Origin: Paludibacteraceae bacterium | GTDB taxonomy: Bacteria; Bacteroidota; Bacteroidia; Bacteroidales; Paludibacteraceae | NCBI GenBank assembly: GCA_947471245.1 | Contig: CANIXM010000066.1 | Coordinates: 1-8,047 of the forward strand | DNA length: 8,047 nucleotides | Direction of reading: 5' to 3' | Part shown: one piece after another, positions 1-6,097 of the stretch | How the letters are laid out: every line of letters starts with the position of its first letter | Position numbering within the stretch: the first letter of the stretch is position 1 | Notes under the pieces: generated by a model | Databases searched by the model: none | What the model was told of the DNA's origin: nothing | The model's input: the letters and a program-made list of their open reading frames with translations, nothing else | Made by a program: the position numbers and the translations under genes

Positions 1-51
1 AGGCTTTCTTCAAAACCCTTGGACTAATAAGAGCGGGGTTTTCCCTCATGG

Positions 52-87
52 AATCATTAGTTCGTTTTTTCAAAACTCCTAATGATT
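52..87. repeat. Imperfect 14-bp hairpin
   Basis: AATCATTAG (52-60) pairs perfectly with CTAATGATT (79-87). Inside it GTTTT (64-68) pairs with AAAAC (72-76) around a TTC loop, with a small internal bulge (TTC/TC). It could be the transcript end of a gene lying to the left, but there is no T-tract after it, so the role is uncertain. Confidence 0.4.
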
Positions 88-250
88 AATTCGGGTTTAA
101 ATAACGCATGGGACACATCTTGTTCAAATTTTGGAAAAAACAAAGGACACATAATTTTGCCTTACGGCAAATGGCTGTTGTTATATTAAAACCAAGTCAT
201 CTTACTATGTGTTGGAAAAATAGCTCCAAAAATTGAAAACACTTTAAAAT

Positions 251-281
251 TCTGTGTTTTAGCAGAAATATCGTATTTTTG
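251..281 (+). promoter_or_regulatory. Putative primary-sigma promoter of pgeF
   Basis: TATTTTTG (274-281) matches the Bacteroidota -7 element TAnnTTTG. TCTG (251-254), 19 nt upstream, matches the -33 TTTG at three of four bases. The -7 box ends only four bases before the ATG at 286, so transcription would start at or within a few bases of the start codon. That implies a leaderless or nearly leaderless mRNA. This is inference from motif matching only. Confidence 0.4.
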
Positions 282-285
282 TAAC

Positions 286-1107
286 ATGAACATTGTGAAT
301 AACAACAACATTGTGTATTTCTACACAAGCCGAATGGGTGGTGTCAGTACAGGCAATTATGGCTCGTTCAACCTCAGTGAATATACTGGTGATGACTTCA
401 AGTCTGTACAATCCAACAGAAACTTACTACTCAACACACTGGGCAACAGCAACCTGCAACTCTTCATACCTCACCAGACACACAGCAATGAGGTTAGAAT
501 CATCGATTCATCGTTTCTAGAAATGTCCACTGCAGATCAAAGCACTTTCCTTTCGGGCGTAGATGCACTGGTGACTGACCTTCCTGAAGTTTGCATAGCT
601 ATAACCACTGCCGACTGTGTACCGATAGTTTTTTTTGATGAACAAAAAAAAGTTATTGGCGTGGCTCATGCAGGATGGAGAGGGACATGTGGAAAGATTG
701 CAAAAAACACGGTGGAAGTGATGATAAATAAATATGGCTGTACAAGTAATGAAATCAAAGCTTATATCGGACCCTCCATCTCACCTTCTGTCTACGAAGT
801 AGGAATGGAAGTAATCGAAGAGTTTGAAAAAGCAGGATTTGAGACATCTGCCATAGCCACACCCCTACAGGACAAGTACTTACTCAATTTGTGGGAAGCC
901 AACATCCAGGTACTGGAGAAATATGGAATAGAGCGGAACAATATTGAACTATCTGAAAAATGCACTTTTACGGAACTTGAGCTATTCTTCTCCGCTCGAA
1001 GACTGGGTATTAAATCGGGCAGAATACTCAGTGGTGCATACATCCAATCAACTATTTTCAACTCCAATACAGACTCTGATATTCAAATAGTTAAGAATAA
1101 AAAATAA
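286..1107 (+). CDS. pgeF: PgeF/YfiH-family (LACC1-like) zinc-dependent enzyme
   Basis: This 273-residue cytoplasmic protein has the normal length and all hallmark motifs of the family formerly called multicopper polyphenol oxidase or laccase domain. These are the N-terminal SRMGGVS strand (16-21), HQTH (63-66), TTADC (107-111), VAHAGWRG (126-133), YIGPSISP (160-167), LWEAN (202-206) and FFSARR (234-239). H66, C111 and H128 occupy the expected zinc-binding positions. Characterised family members include E. coli PgeF, which prevents or corrects L-serine misincorporation in peptidoglycan precursors, and LACC1-type purine nucleoside enzymes, so the exact substrate here is open. The ATG at 286 is preferred because the next Met (residue 17) would remove the conserved first strand. 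The next gene begins 154 bp downstream behind its own promoters, so pgeF is probably monocistronic. Nothing looks degraded. Confidence 0.93.
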   Translation: MNIVNNNNIVYFYTSRMGGVSTGNYGSFNLSEYTGDDFKSVQSNRNLLLNTLGNSNLQLFIPHQTHSNEVRIIDSSFLEMSTADQSTFLSGVDALVTDLPEVCIAITTADCVPIVFFDEQKKVIGVAHAGWRGTCGKIAKNTVEVMINKYGCTSNEIKAYIGPSISPSVYEVGMEVIEEFEKAGFETSAIATPLQDKYLLNLWEANIQVLEKYGIERNNIELSEKCTFTELELFFSARRLGIKSGRILSGAYIQSTIFNSNTDSDIQIVKNKK

Positions 1108-1112
1108 AATAA

Positions 1113-1126
1113 TCAAAATATTTTGA
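1113..1126. repeat. Perfect 14-bp palindrome
   Basis: TCAAAATATTTTGA is a perfect palindrome five bases after the pgeF stop and six bases before the AATAGTGG box of the sigma operon. It could be an operator, an upstream A/T element, or a weak bidirectional hairpin at the pgeF end. Because it is AT-rich, chance is a real alternative. Confidence 0.35.
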
Positions 1127-1132
1127 GTTTCC

Positions 1133-1164
1133 AATAGTGGTAAGTTTAGGTATAGCTGTCATAA
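1133..1164 (+). promoter_or_regulatory. Candidate ECF-sigma promoter of the sigma operon (autoregulation)
   Basis: AATAGTGG (1133-1140), 17 nt, then GTCATAA (1158-1164). The same boxes with the same 17-nt spacing occur at 4069-4100 before the lipoprotein genes. GTC at -10 and 16-17 nt spacing are typical of ECF sigma promoters in general; the AATAGTGG -35 would be particular to this sigma factor. The predicted start of transcription is about 1171, giving a leader of roughly 90 nt. The match between the two sites is seen directly; recognition by the neighbouring sigma factor is inferred. Confidence 0.6.
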
Positions 1165-1185
1165 TGATGCAGTGAAGAATTTTTC

Positions 1186-1216
1186 TTTGCCATTCTAATG
1201 ATAATATCTATCTTTG
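1186..1216 (+). promoter_or_regulatory. Bacteroidota primary-sigma promoter of the sigma operon
   Basis: TTTG (1186-1189), 19 nt, then TATCTTTG (1209-1216) is an exact match to the TTTG-N19-21-TAnnTTTG consensus. The predicted start is about 1221-1223, leaving a leader of about 40 nt to the ATG at 1262. It lies downstream of the candidate ECF promoter, so the operon would have a constitutive proximal and an inducible distal promoter. Confidence 0.65.
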
Positions 1217-1261
1217 GGTTTCTTAGTTTGATGAATAACAAATGACATTCACCTGCAGTAT

Positions 1262-1828
1262 ATGATTGTAAAAGATACGATAACACTTTTGCAAGAAGGC
1301 GATCACGCTGCCTTTGAGCAACTTTTTGATGAGTATTTTGATGCCTTGTGTAGGTATGCTTATTCCATCATCAAGGACATGGATGAGGCCGAAGACTCGG
1401 TTCAAAAAACATTCTGTAAGCTGTGGGATCAGCGAGAGGAGTTGAACATACACACCTCTATCAGCTACTACCTCTACAGAATGGTGCACAACGACTGCCT
1501 GAATAGAATAAAACAGATTAAGCTCCATCAAGAGCACAATCTCAATTATTCGAACATGGTGCAGACTGACAACGACTCTGTGAGTGAGCACATAGCCACC
1601 ACCGAACTGCAAGAAGCGATTAAAAAAGCACTGGATAACTTGCCACCACAATGTAGAAAAGTGTTTGAATTGAGTAGAAATGAGCAAATGTCTTATGCCG
1701 AAATAGCACAAGAACTGGGCATAACGAATAATACAATCGAAAATCACATTTCTAAAGCTCTCAAGTTAATGCGCATCGAATTATCCGAATTTTTAACCTT
1801 ATTGATTATCCTGTACTTAAACAAATAG
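1262..1828 (+). CDS. RNA polymerase ECF sigma factor, FecI/RpoE-like
   Basis: This 188-residue protein has the two-domain layout of ECF sigma factors. Sigma-2 is at about 17-85, including the DEAEDSVQKTF..LW segment that contacts core polymerase and the -10 region. Sigma-4 is at about 117-172, starting with the typical L..LPPQCR..F motif and containing a helix-turn-helix at about 143-166 (MSYAEIAQELG, then NNTIENHISKAL) that reads the -35. A short hydrophobic tail (EFLTLLIILYL) ends the protein, as is common in Bacteroidota members. Six bases separate its stop from the FecR-like anti-sigma gene, so the two are co-transcribed and very likely a cognate pair. A housekeeping promoter and a candidate self-recognised promoter lie upstream. 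The family is certain; the regulon is inferred from the shared motif at 4069-4100. Confidence 0.95.
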   Translation: MIVKDTITLLQEGDHAAFEQLFDEYFDALCRYAYSIIKDMDEAEDSVQKTFCKLWDQREELNIHTSISYYLYRMVHNDCLNRIKQIKLHQEHNLNYSNMVQTDNDSVSEHIATTELQEAIKKALDNLPPQCRKVFELSRNEQMSYAEIAQELGITNNTIENHISKALKLMRIELSEFLTLLIILYLNK

Positions 1829-1834
1829 AACGCC

Positions 1835-2839
1835 ATGGAAACAAACTACGACATACTGCTGGCTCGCTATTTTGGAGGCAATGCTTCCGAAAAGGATATA
1901 AGTGCTATTGAACAATGGATTGTAACATCGCCTGAGCATCAAGCCGAATTTGATGCAATGACCAAACTCTATGCGCAACTTGGTGGAATAGCACTTACTG
2001 ACATGCCAAAACCAAATGCAAAACGGAACAAAGCTGCATTTATGGCTCATATCAACACGGCAACTACTAACAATACTAAGTCAATACAGCCTGTATCCAA
2101 ATCAATACCTTTCAAACGATGGATGGCAGTAGCTGCTAGCGTCATTGTGATAGCTGTACTATCTACCATGGTGTGGAAAACCCCAATGACGGCCAACCAC
2201 GACGACATCATAGTAGCCACACAAATGAACATCAAGCAAGCGATATTGCCTGACAGCACACAAATTCACCTATCAGAAAACAGCAAGATAGTGTATAGTG
2301 CCAATTTTGCAAAAGGAAAAAAAATCTTGACACTGGAAGGCGAAGCATCGTTTGACGTGGGGCACAAAGGTGAAGGTCAACTACAGGTGAATGCCGGTGA
2401 AACCATCATTGAAGACATTGGCACCGTGTTTCAAGTAAAAGCATATACCGACAGCAATACCATACAAGTAACCGTATCGCAAGGACAGGTACATTTCTAT
2501 ACCAAAACGAATGAAGGACTGGTAATCAATGCCAATGAAACTGGCGTGTATAACAAATCTACCAAACAGTTTAAACTCCTTGTACCAACAGCCGAAGTGC
2601 TAGCGCAAACAGGATTGCACGTACATTTTCAAAGCATGAAGATAAAGGAGGTGGTAGATATTATCAGCAAAGCCTACAAAGTGAATATCCGATTTGCACA
2701 AACTAGCATTGGCGATAGACAAATCACTGTGAAATTTGATGGTGAGAATCTTGAACTCGTATTGCAAGTGATAGCCGAAACACTGGAGGTAAATCTTGAA
2801 AAAGACGACAAAGGATACGTCTTTAAGCAAAAAGAATAG
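1835..2839 (+). CDS. FecR-family transmembrane anti-sigma factor
   Basis: The 334-residue protein shows the classic FecR order. A cytoplasmic sigma-binding region occupies about 1-92 (LLARYFGGNASEKD..IEQWI, typical of Bacteroidota FecR). One transmembrane helix follows at about 96-114 (between RW and KT). The periplasmic FecR domain is at about 130-225, with ILPDSTQIHLSENSKIVYS, LEGEASFDV and IGTVFQVKAY. A C-terminal DUF4974-like domain spans about 262-332 (HFQSMKIKEVVDIISKAYKVNIRF). Family members hold an ECF sigma factor at the membrane and release it, often by proteolysis, when an outer-membrane partner signals through the periplasmic part. It starts 6 bp after the sigma gene and ends 2 bp before the STN protein gene, so the three form one transcription unit. 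Length and motifs are complete. Confidence 0.94.
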   Translation: METNYDILLARYFGGNASEKDISAIEQWIVTSPEHQAEFDAMTKLYAQLGGIALTDMPKPNAKRNKAAFMAHINTATTNNTKSIQPVSKSIPFKRWMAVAASVIVIAVLSTMVWKTPMTANHDDIIVATQMNIKQAILPDSTQIHLSENSKIVYSANFAKGKKILTLEGEASFDVGHKGEGQLQVNAGETIIEDIGTVFQVKAYTDSNTIQVTVSQGQVHFYTKTNEGLVINANETGVYNKSTKQFKLLVPTAEVLAQTGLHVHFQSMKIKEVVDIISKAYKVNIRFAQTSIGDRQITVKFDGENLELVLQVIAETLEVNLEKDDKGYVFKQKE

Positions 2840-2841
2840 CT

Positions 2842-3966
2842 ATGAAATTGCGAAATACTAGTATTACATTGTTCGTCCTTGCGTTACTTCCTATGATGGT
2901 GGCAGCGCAAGTGGCGTTTTTAGACAAACCTGTTAGCCTACAATCGGGGAAAATGTCACTAAAGGCGTTTCTTAAAACTGTAAGCACTCAAACAGAATGC
3001 GTTTTTTCTTACGATCCAGTAAAAATCAATGAAAACCAACAACTGTCCATCAGTACTTGTACCAAGCAGCGAATGCTCACCGTGTTACAAAAAGAATTGC
3101 CAGCTTACATTCAAATCAAAATTCATGGCAAGTATGTGGTGCTGCAAAAAAAAGCAGAATTGGATTTAAAACTTAAAACGAATGTAGCACCTGCACTCAA
3201 AATGCAACCAGCATCACCCCTACCCGACTACCCAACTTCCCAAAACGACAGCATCGCTACAATCGTGACACCACAAACAGAAACGATAATTACCAAAGAC
3301 AGTACACCTGTAGCTGTAGAATCACAACCCAATAAGCTAGAAAAAGAAGCAAAAACGCTCCAAACAGAGACAATCCCAAATGACACGATTCAAAATAAGA
3401 GAGAACCCGAATCAACCATCTCACCATCTACTATTGACAAGCCAAAAACAACTGAAACCACAGCTGTAATTAAGTTACCACCATATAGCATAAGTGATTT
3501 TATGAGAAAAGACCTTGTATGTCAACTTGAATTTGCAGGGTTTAATTCCATGGGGGCACTTTCGTTACGATTGGGGGCAAAAAACATCTACGCCATCATT
3601 TCTGCTGGAGGGCTGGCTAATAATTATAACTTTGGAGGACTGGGACTGGGTGTTCAAGCACAAGTATATAAAAAATTTGGCATGAATGTGGAACTGCTAC
3701 GCCACAGAATATCCAGCGGTGCAGCCTTCAATGTAGGGGTTAGAGGCACAGTGGGACAACTGCGTGGTGAACTAAACTACTCGTTTAATAAAACATTAAG
3801 CGTTTTTGCTGGTCCGAGTTTGGTGCTCATCACCACCTCCTATTACCGTGCACCCATCACCACAAATGCAGAAAGCACCAATATTTCACTCGGCAGAAGT
3901 CTCCAATTAGGACTGATAGCAGGTGTGAGAATGAATATTCCAGCAATATTTTACCCCCAAAAATAA
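2842..3966 (+). CDS. STN-domain exported protein with small predicted beta-barrel
   Basis: A signal peptide is visible at about 1-22 (hydrophobic core LFVLALLPMMV, then AAQ). Residues about 28-104 read as an STN (secretin/TonB short N-terminal) domain: VSLQSGKMSLKAFLKTVS..., ...VFSYDPVKIN..., and the ending HGKYVVLQKK. Next is a low-complexity linker (about 106-212) rich in Thr, Pro, Glu, Lys and Ser. Residues about 224-374 alternate polar and non-polar positions with many Gly and aromatic residues (FAGFNSMGALSLRLG, YNFGGLGLGVQAQVYKKFG, GELNYSFNKTLSVFAGP), as expected for an outer-membrane barrel of perhaps eight strands. In FecA-type transducers the STN domain touches periplasmic FecR, and this gene begins 2 bp after the FecR-like gene. 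No TonB-dependent plug or large barrel is present, which is unusual. It is likely the sensor of this sigma system; the barrel is inferred and the ligand is unknown. Confidence 0.72.
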   Translation: MKLRNTSITLFVLALLPMMVAAQVAFLDKPVSLQSGKMSLKAFLKTVSTQTECVFSYDPVKINENQQLSISTCTKQRMLTVLQKELPAYIQIKIHGKYVVLQKKAELDLKLKTNVAPALKMQPASPLPDYPTSQNDSIATIVTPQTETIITKDSTPVAVESQPNKLEKEAKTLQTETIPNDTIQNKREPESTISPSTIDKPKTTETTAVIKLPPYSISDFMRKDLVCQLEFAGFNSMGALSLRLGAKNIYAIISAGGLANNYNFGGLGLGVQAQVYKKFGMNVELLRHRISSGAAFNVGVRGTVGQLRGELNYSFNKTLSVFAGPSLVLITTSYYRAPITTNAESTNISLGRSLQLGLIAGVRMNIPAIFYPQK

Positions 3967-4060
3967 ATTATTTTAAAAAATAATCACCAGTCAATTATCT
4001 AATAATCTGCAACATAACTTCTAACGCCATAATAAATTTCAAAAAAAAGAGATTTTTTTT
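3967..4060. repeat. A/T-rich hairpins between the sigma operon and lipoprotein genes
   Basis: ATTATTTT (3967-3974) pairs with AAAATAAT (3977-3984) directly after the stop of the STN-protein gene. A8-GAGA-T8 (4041-4060) is a second perfect, weak hairpin. The first may help end the sigma operon. The second sits eight bases before the AATAGTGG box and could act as an A-tract upstream promoter element, or as a bidirectional U-tract terminator. Neither has a GC-rich stem. Confidence 0.35.
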
Positions 4061-4068
4061 CAAAAACG

Positions 4069-4100
4069 AATAGTGGCAGTGACAATGTGGTTTGTCTTAA
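4069..4100 (+). promoter_or_regulatory. Candidate ECF-sigma promoter of the lipoprotein genes
   Basis: AATAGTGG (4069-4076), 17 nt, then GTCTTAA (4094-4100). It matches the site at 1133-1164 at 14 of 15 box positions with identical spacing, while the 17-nt spacers agree at only three positions. The predicted start is about 4107, giving a leader of about 48 nt. No TTTG/TAnnTTTG promoter is visible in this intergenic region, so this may be the main promoter of the pair. Confidence 0.6.
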
Positions 4101-4138
4101 AAGTACATTAAGCAAAGTAACACACATTCAATCACAAA

Positions 4139-4157
4139 TTAAAACTTAGAAATTATG
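4139..4157 (+). promoter_or_regulatory. Duplicated translation leader, copy 1
   Basis: These 19 bases, ending in the ATG, agree at 15 positions with 5102-5120 in front of the second lipoprotein gene, and both genes continue ATGAAAAC. There is no Shine-Dalgarno sequence. An A-rich leader ending AATTATG is typical of Bacteroidota initiation and supports both start choices. The similarity suggests the duplication included the leader. Confidence 0.5.
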
Positions 4158-5021
4158 AAAACAAGAAAATTTTGGGGAATCCCTACAGTAATGGTTGGTA
4201 TTGTACTAGTAGCTACATCTTGCCAACAAGACATGAATCAACCAACCGTGTCTGCTCCAGTGTCTAGCAAATCTATCGAGACAACAATCAGCAACGACGT
4301 TCAAGCGTCAAGTATGAACCAAGAAGTGGTGACAAGTGCCGCCGAGTACATTCCCGATTTGAACTCAGCAAGCTTCAACACCAACGGAATGCAAAAAGTA
4401 AAAAGGTACAACACCGTGGTGGTAACTCTTGAAGAACCAGATCATGAAAGTTTCCCTAAAATCATCACCATCGATTTCGGAACCAATGGATTTGTAGGCA
4501 AACGCCTCAATGTACTCAAAGGCAAAATCATCGTCACCATCAGTTCAAAACACACCAGAACTTACACCTTTGACAAATTCTCTATCAATGACAACAAAAT
4601 CAAAGGAAGTAAGTATGAAAGCTTCAACGGCAGTGACACGTGGACGTATTCTGACAAAGACACCATCGTGTTAGTAAATGGCAACACTTACATTCGCCAC
4701 ACCAACAGAACTCACAAACTACTGGATTTCAACAACACACCATTCATTTTCAATGATGATACCTATGCCATCACTGGCGATATCATGGGTGTGAATCCTG
4801 ATGGGAAAGTGTACACCATGACAGCTTTGGAAGACGCTCCCCTTGTTGCTTACACAGGATACAACTACTTTATCAAAGGTAAATTGAACATCAGCTATGA
4901 AGGAAAAAGTGCTGTAGTAGATTTTGGTGAAGGCGCTCACGATAGTGTAGCCACTGTAACAATGGACGGCGAAACAAAAGAAATCAACCTTGCTGAAACT
5001 ACAGAAGTTCCGCATCCTTAA
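4155..5021 (+). CDS. Lipoprotein, tandem paralogue 1
   Basis: The 288-residue protein has a signal peptide with lipobox ATSC (lipidated Cys23), followed by QQDMN, and then a Ser/Thr/Asn-rich tether to about residue 80. The mature domain looks beta-rich, with TIDFGTNG (105-112), GKRLNVLKGKIIVTI (115-129), FSINDNKIKGSK (142-153), an N..TP segment (194-196), MGVNPDGKVYTMT (211-223), FIKGKLNIS (239-247) and VDFGEGAHD...ATVTMDG (255-272). The same landmarks occur in order in the gene starting at 5118, so the two are duplicates. I recognise the pattern as a recurrent uncharacterised Bacteroidota lipoprotein family, with no known biochemical role. The upstream ECF-like box suggests control by the neighbouring sigma factor. 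It is anchored in the outer membrane or on the cell surface. Confidence 0.8.
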   Translation: MKTRKFWGIPTVMVGIVLVATSCQQDMNQPTVSAPVSSKSIETTISNDVQASSMNQEVVTSAAEYIPDLNSASFNTNGMQKVKRYNTVVVTLEEPDHESFPKIITIDFGTNGFVGKRLNVLKGKIIVTISSKHTRTYTFDKFSINDNKIKGSKYESFNGSDTWTYSDKDTIVLVNGNTYIRHTNRTHKLLDFNNTPFIFNDDTYAITGDIMGVNPDGKVYTMTALEDAPLVAYTGYNYFIKGKLNISYEGKSAVVDFGEGAHDSVATVTMDGETKEINLAETTEVPHP

Positions 5022-5031
5022 TTCCCCATCA

Positions 5032-5062
5032 ACCTCTGTCCATAGACCTTATGGACAGAGGT
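5032..5062 (+). terminator. Strong intergenic hairpin between the lipoprotein genes
   Basis: ACCTCTGTCCATA (5032-5044) and TATGGACAGAGGT (5050-5062) form a perfect 13-bp stem with the 5-nt loop GACCT. It begins 10 bases after the first lipoprotein stop. What follows is A-rich (AATAAACAAAA) rather than a T-run, so it is not a canonical intrinsic terminator. A partial terminator, RNA-stabilising or RNA-processing structure is likely, which would make the two genes differ in transcript level. Confidence 0.6.
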
Positions 5063-5101
5063 AATAAACAAAACATTCTCAATCAAAAAATTACGAACAA
5101 A

Positions 5102-5120
5102 TAAAAACTTTACAATTATG
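5102..5120 (+). promoter_or_regulatory. Duplicated translation leader, copy 2
   Basis: This matches the leader at 4139-4157 at 15 of 19 positions, including the ATG. No AATAGTGG box and no TAnnTTTG promoter is visible in 5022-5117, so the second lipoprotein gene is probably transcribed by readthrough from the first. Confidence 0.5.
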
Positions 5121-5954
5121 AAAACATTCAGCTACATAACCATGATTGCAACAGCTCTATTTTTAACCGTTGCAGCAAGCTCTTGCCAAAAAGAAGAAAC
5201 AGCAGGATCAATGACATCACTAACCGCCACATCAGGTGACATTGCACAGTCACAACTAGCTGGCGATGAAGCCGTAAGCGCAGCCGACGATTACGTGCCA
5301 AGCAATGTAATGAGTGCCGCTCCACAAAAAGCACCTGAATTTGCACCAAGCGATTCTGTGAAAATTACAATTGACAGAAACAACAAAACGTACACACGTG
5401 TGGAAATTGACTTTGGAACAGCTGGTATAACAGGAAAACGTGGAAATGTTCTGAAAGGTAAATTGCTTGTCAGCATACATTATATCACCAAAACACGAAC
5501 CATAGAGTTTATCAACTTTTCTGTCAACGACAACCAAGTAAAAGGCAGTAAAACAGTGGAATATGGTAAAAATACAGCTGGCCAACCAACCTGGACCATC
5601 ACTGCGAGAGATACTATTATCCGCAAGGAAGACGGTGCTATGGTAATCTGGAATTCAGACCGAGTGCGTACTCGCACCAACGACAATGGCACACCACTTA
5701 ACCTATGGGACGATGAATACAGCGTATCTGGGACAGCCAATGGCGTGAACGCAAAAGGAAAAGCCTACACCATGACAATAGATAGCAATAATCCATTGGT
5801 ATTCTTTGCCTACTACCAACACATTGTTAAAGGCAGTATGGTGATTGCAAGCGAACAAAAATCAGCACTTTTGGATTATGGCGATGGCACTAAAGACAAC
5901 AAAGCCACTGTAACAATGAATGGCACCATCAAAGAAATCACTCTAGGAAAATAA
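5118..5954 (+). CDS. Lipoprotein, tandem paralogue 2
   Basis: The 278-residue protein has a signal peptide with lipobox ASSC (Cys23). The residues after it, Q-K-E-E, fit the K-(D/E)2 lipoprotein export signal described in Bacteroidota, so surface exposure is likely. After an Ala/Ser/Thr-rich tether, the beta-rich domain repeats the landmarks of the preceding gene: IDFGTAGITGKRGNVLKGK (97-115), FSVNDNQVKGSK (134-145), TWT..ARDTI (158-167), NGTPLNLWDDEYSVSG (190-205), NGVNAKGKAYTMT (208-220), VKGSMVIAS (237-245) and LDYGDGTKDNKATVTMNG (252-269). No cysteine remains in the mature part besides Cys23. It lies 96 bp after its paralogue and is followed by a strong terminator, so it ends the transcript. 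Function is unknown. Confidence 0.8.
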   Translation: MKTFSYITMIATALFLTVAASSCQKEETAGSMTSLTATSGDIAQSQLAGDEAVSAADDYVPSNVMSAAPQKAPEFAPSDSVKITIDRNNKTYTRVEIDFGTAGITGKRGNVLKGKLLVSIHYITKTRTIEFINFSVNDNQVKGSKTVEYGKNTAGQPTWTITARDTIIRKEDGAMVIWNSDRVRTRTNDNGTPLNLWDDEYSVSGTANGVNAKGKAYTMTIDSNNPLVFFAYYQHIVKGSMVIASEQKSALLDYGDGTKDNKATVTMNGTIKEITLGK

Positions 5955-5983
5955 AAATTGCACTCTAAAAAACATTAGAATCA

Positions 5984-6024
5984 AATAGCCAAGCTCACTT
6001 GCAGCTTGGCTATTCGTTTTTTTT
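5984..6024 (+). terminator. Rho-independent terminator of the lipoprotein operon
   Basis: AATAGCCAAGCT (5984-5995) and AGCTTGGCTATT (6003-6014) form a perfect 12-bp stem with a 7-nt loop (CACTTGC). CG and eight consecutive T (6017-6024) follow. It starts 29 bases after the second lipoprotein stop and marks a clear transcript end before the convergent gene. Confidence 0.92.
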
Positions 6025-6097
6025 GGATTAACATTGCTCAAATCGAACAAGTATAGGGTGAGCGACATCTCTCATTTAGGCTCCATAAAGTTTAAGG

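Larger units (their letters stand above)
1..285. other. Non-coding stretch upstream of pgeF
   Basis: No gene is supported here. Two forward frames are open from the left edge but stop at 80-82 and 87-89. They could be the tail of an upstream gene, but the residues match nothing I recognise. The stretch holds an imperfect hairpin (52-87), a 6-bp hairpin (TTTGCC 156-161 / GGCAAA 166-171, loop TTAC), a 7-bp inverted repeat (AAAACCC 12-18 / GGGTTTT 36-42), two direct copies of GGACACAT (111-118, 145-152), and the putative pgeF promoter at its right end. Confidence 0.5.

Noticed and set aside
2..89. Short open frames at the left edge as the 3' end of an upstream gene
   Set aside because: Two different frames are equally open, neither shows a recognisable C-terminus, and the DNA is dominated by inverted repeats.
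1223..1747. 174-codon open frame on the minus strand opposite the sigma gene
   Set aside because: It is antisense to a clear sigma factor, has no recognisable domain, and its residues look like a shadow of the coding strand.
2842..3966. Calling the third operon gene a TonB-dependent receptor
   Set aside because: Only the STN domain is present. The length (374 residues) excludes a plug and 22-strand barrel, and there is no frameshift or downstream remnant suggesting truncation.
4041..4060. A8-GAGA-T8 as a definite terminator
   Set aside because: The stem is A/T only and lies about 75 bases after the STN gene's stop, next to a promoter-like box. An upstream promoter element is equally plausible, so no firm call was made.
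5128..5740. Several minus-strand open frames opposite the second lipoprotein gene
   Set aside because: They are out-of-frame readings of a gene with a clear lipobox and a paralogue. None has a signal, motif or plausible start context.
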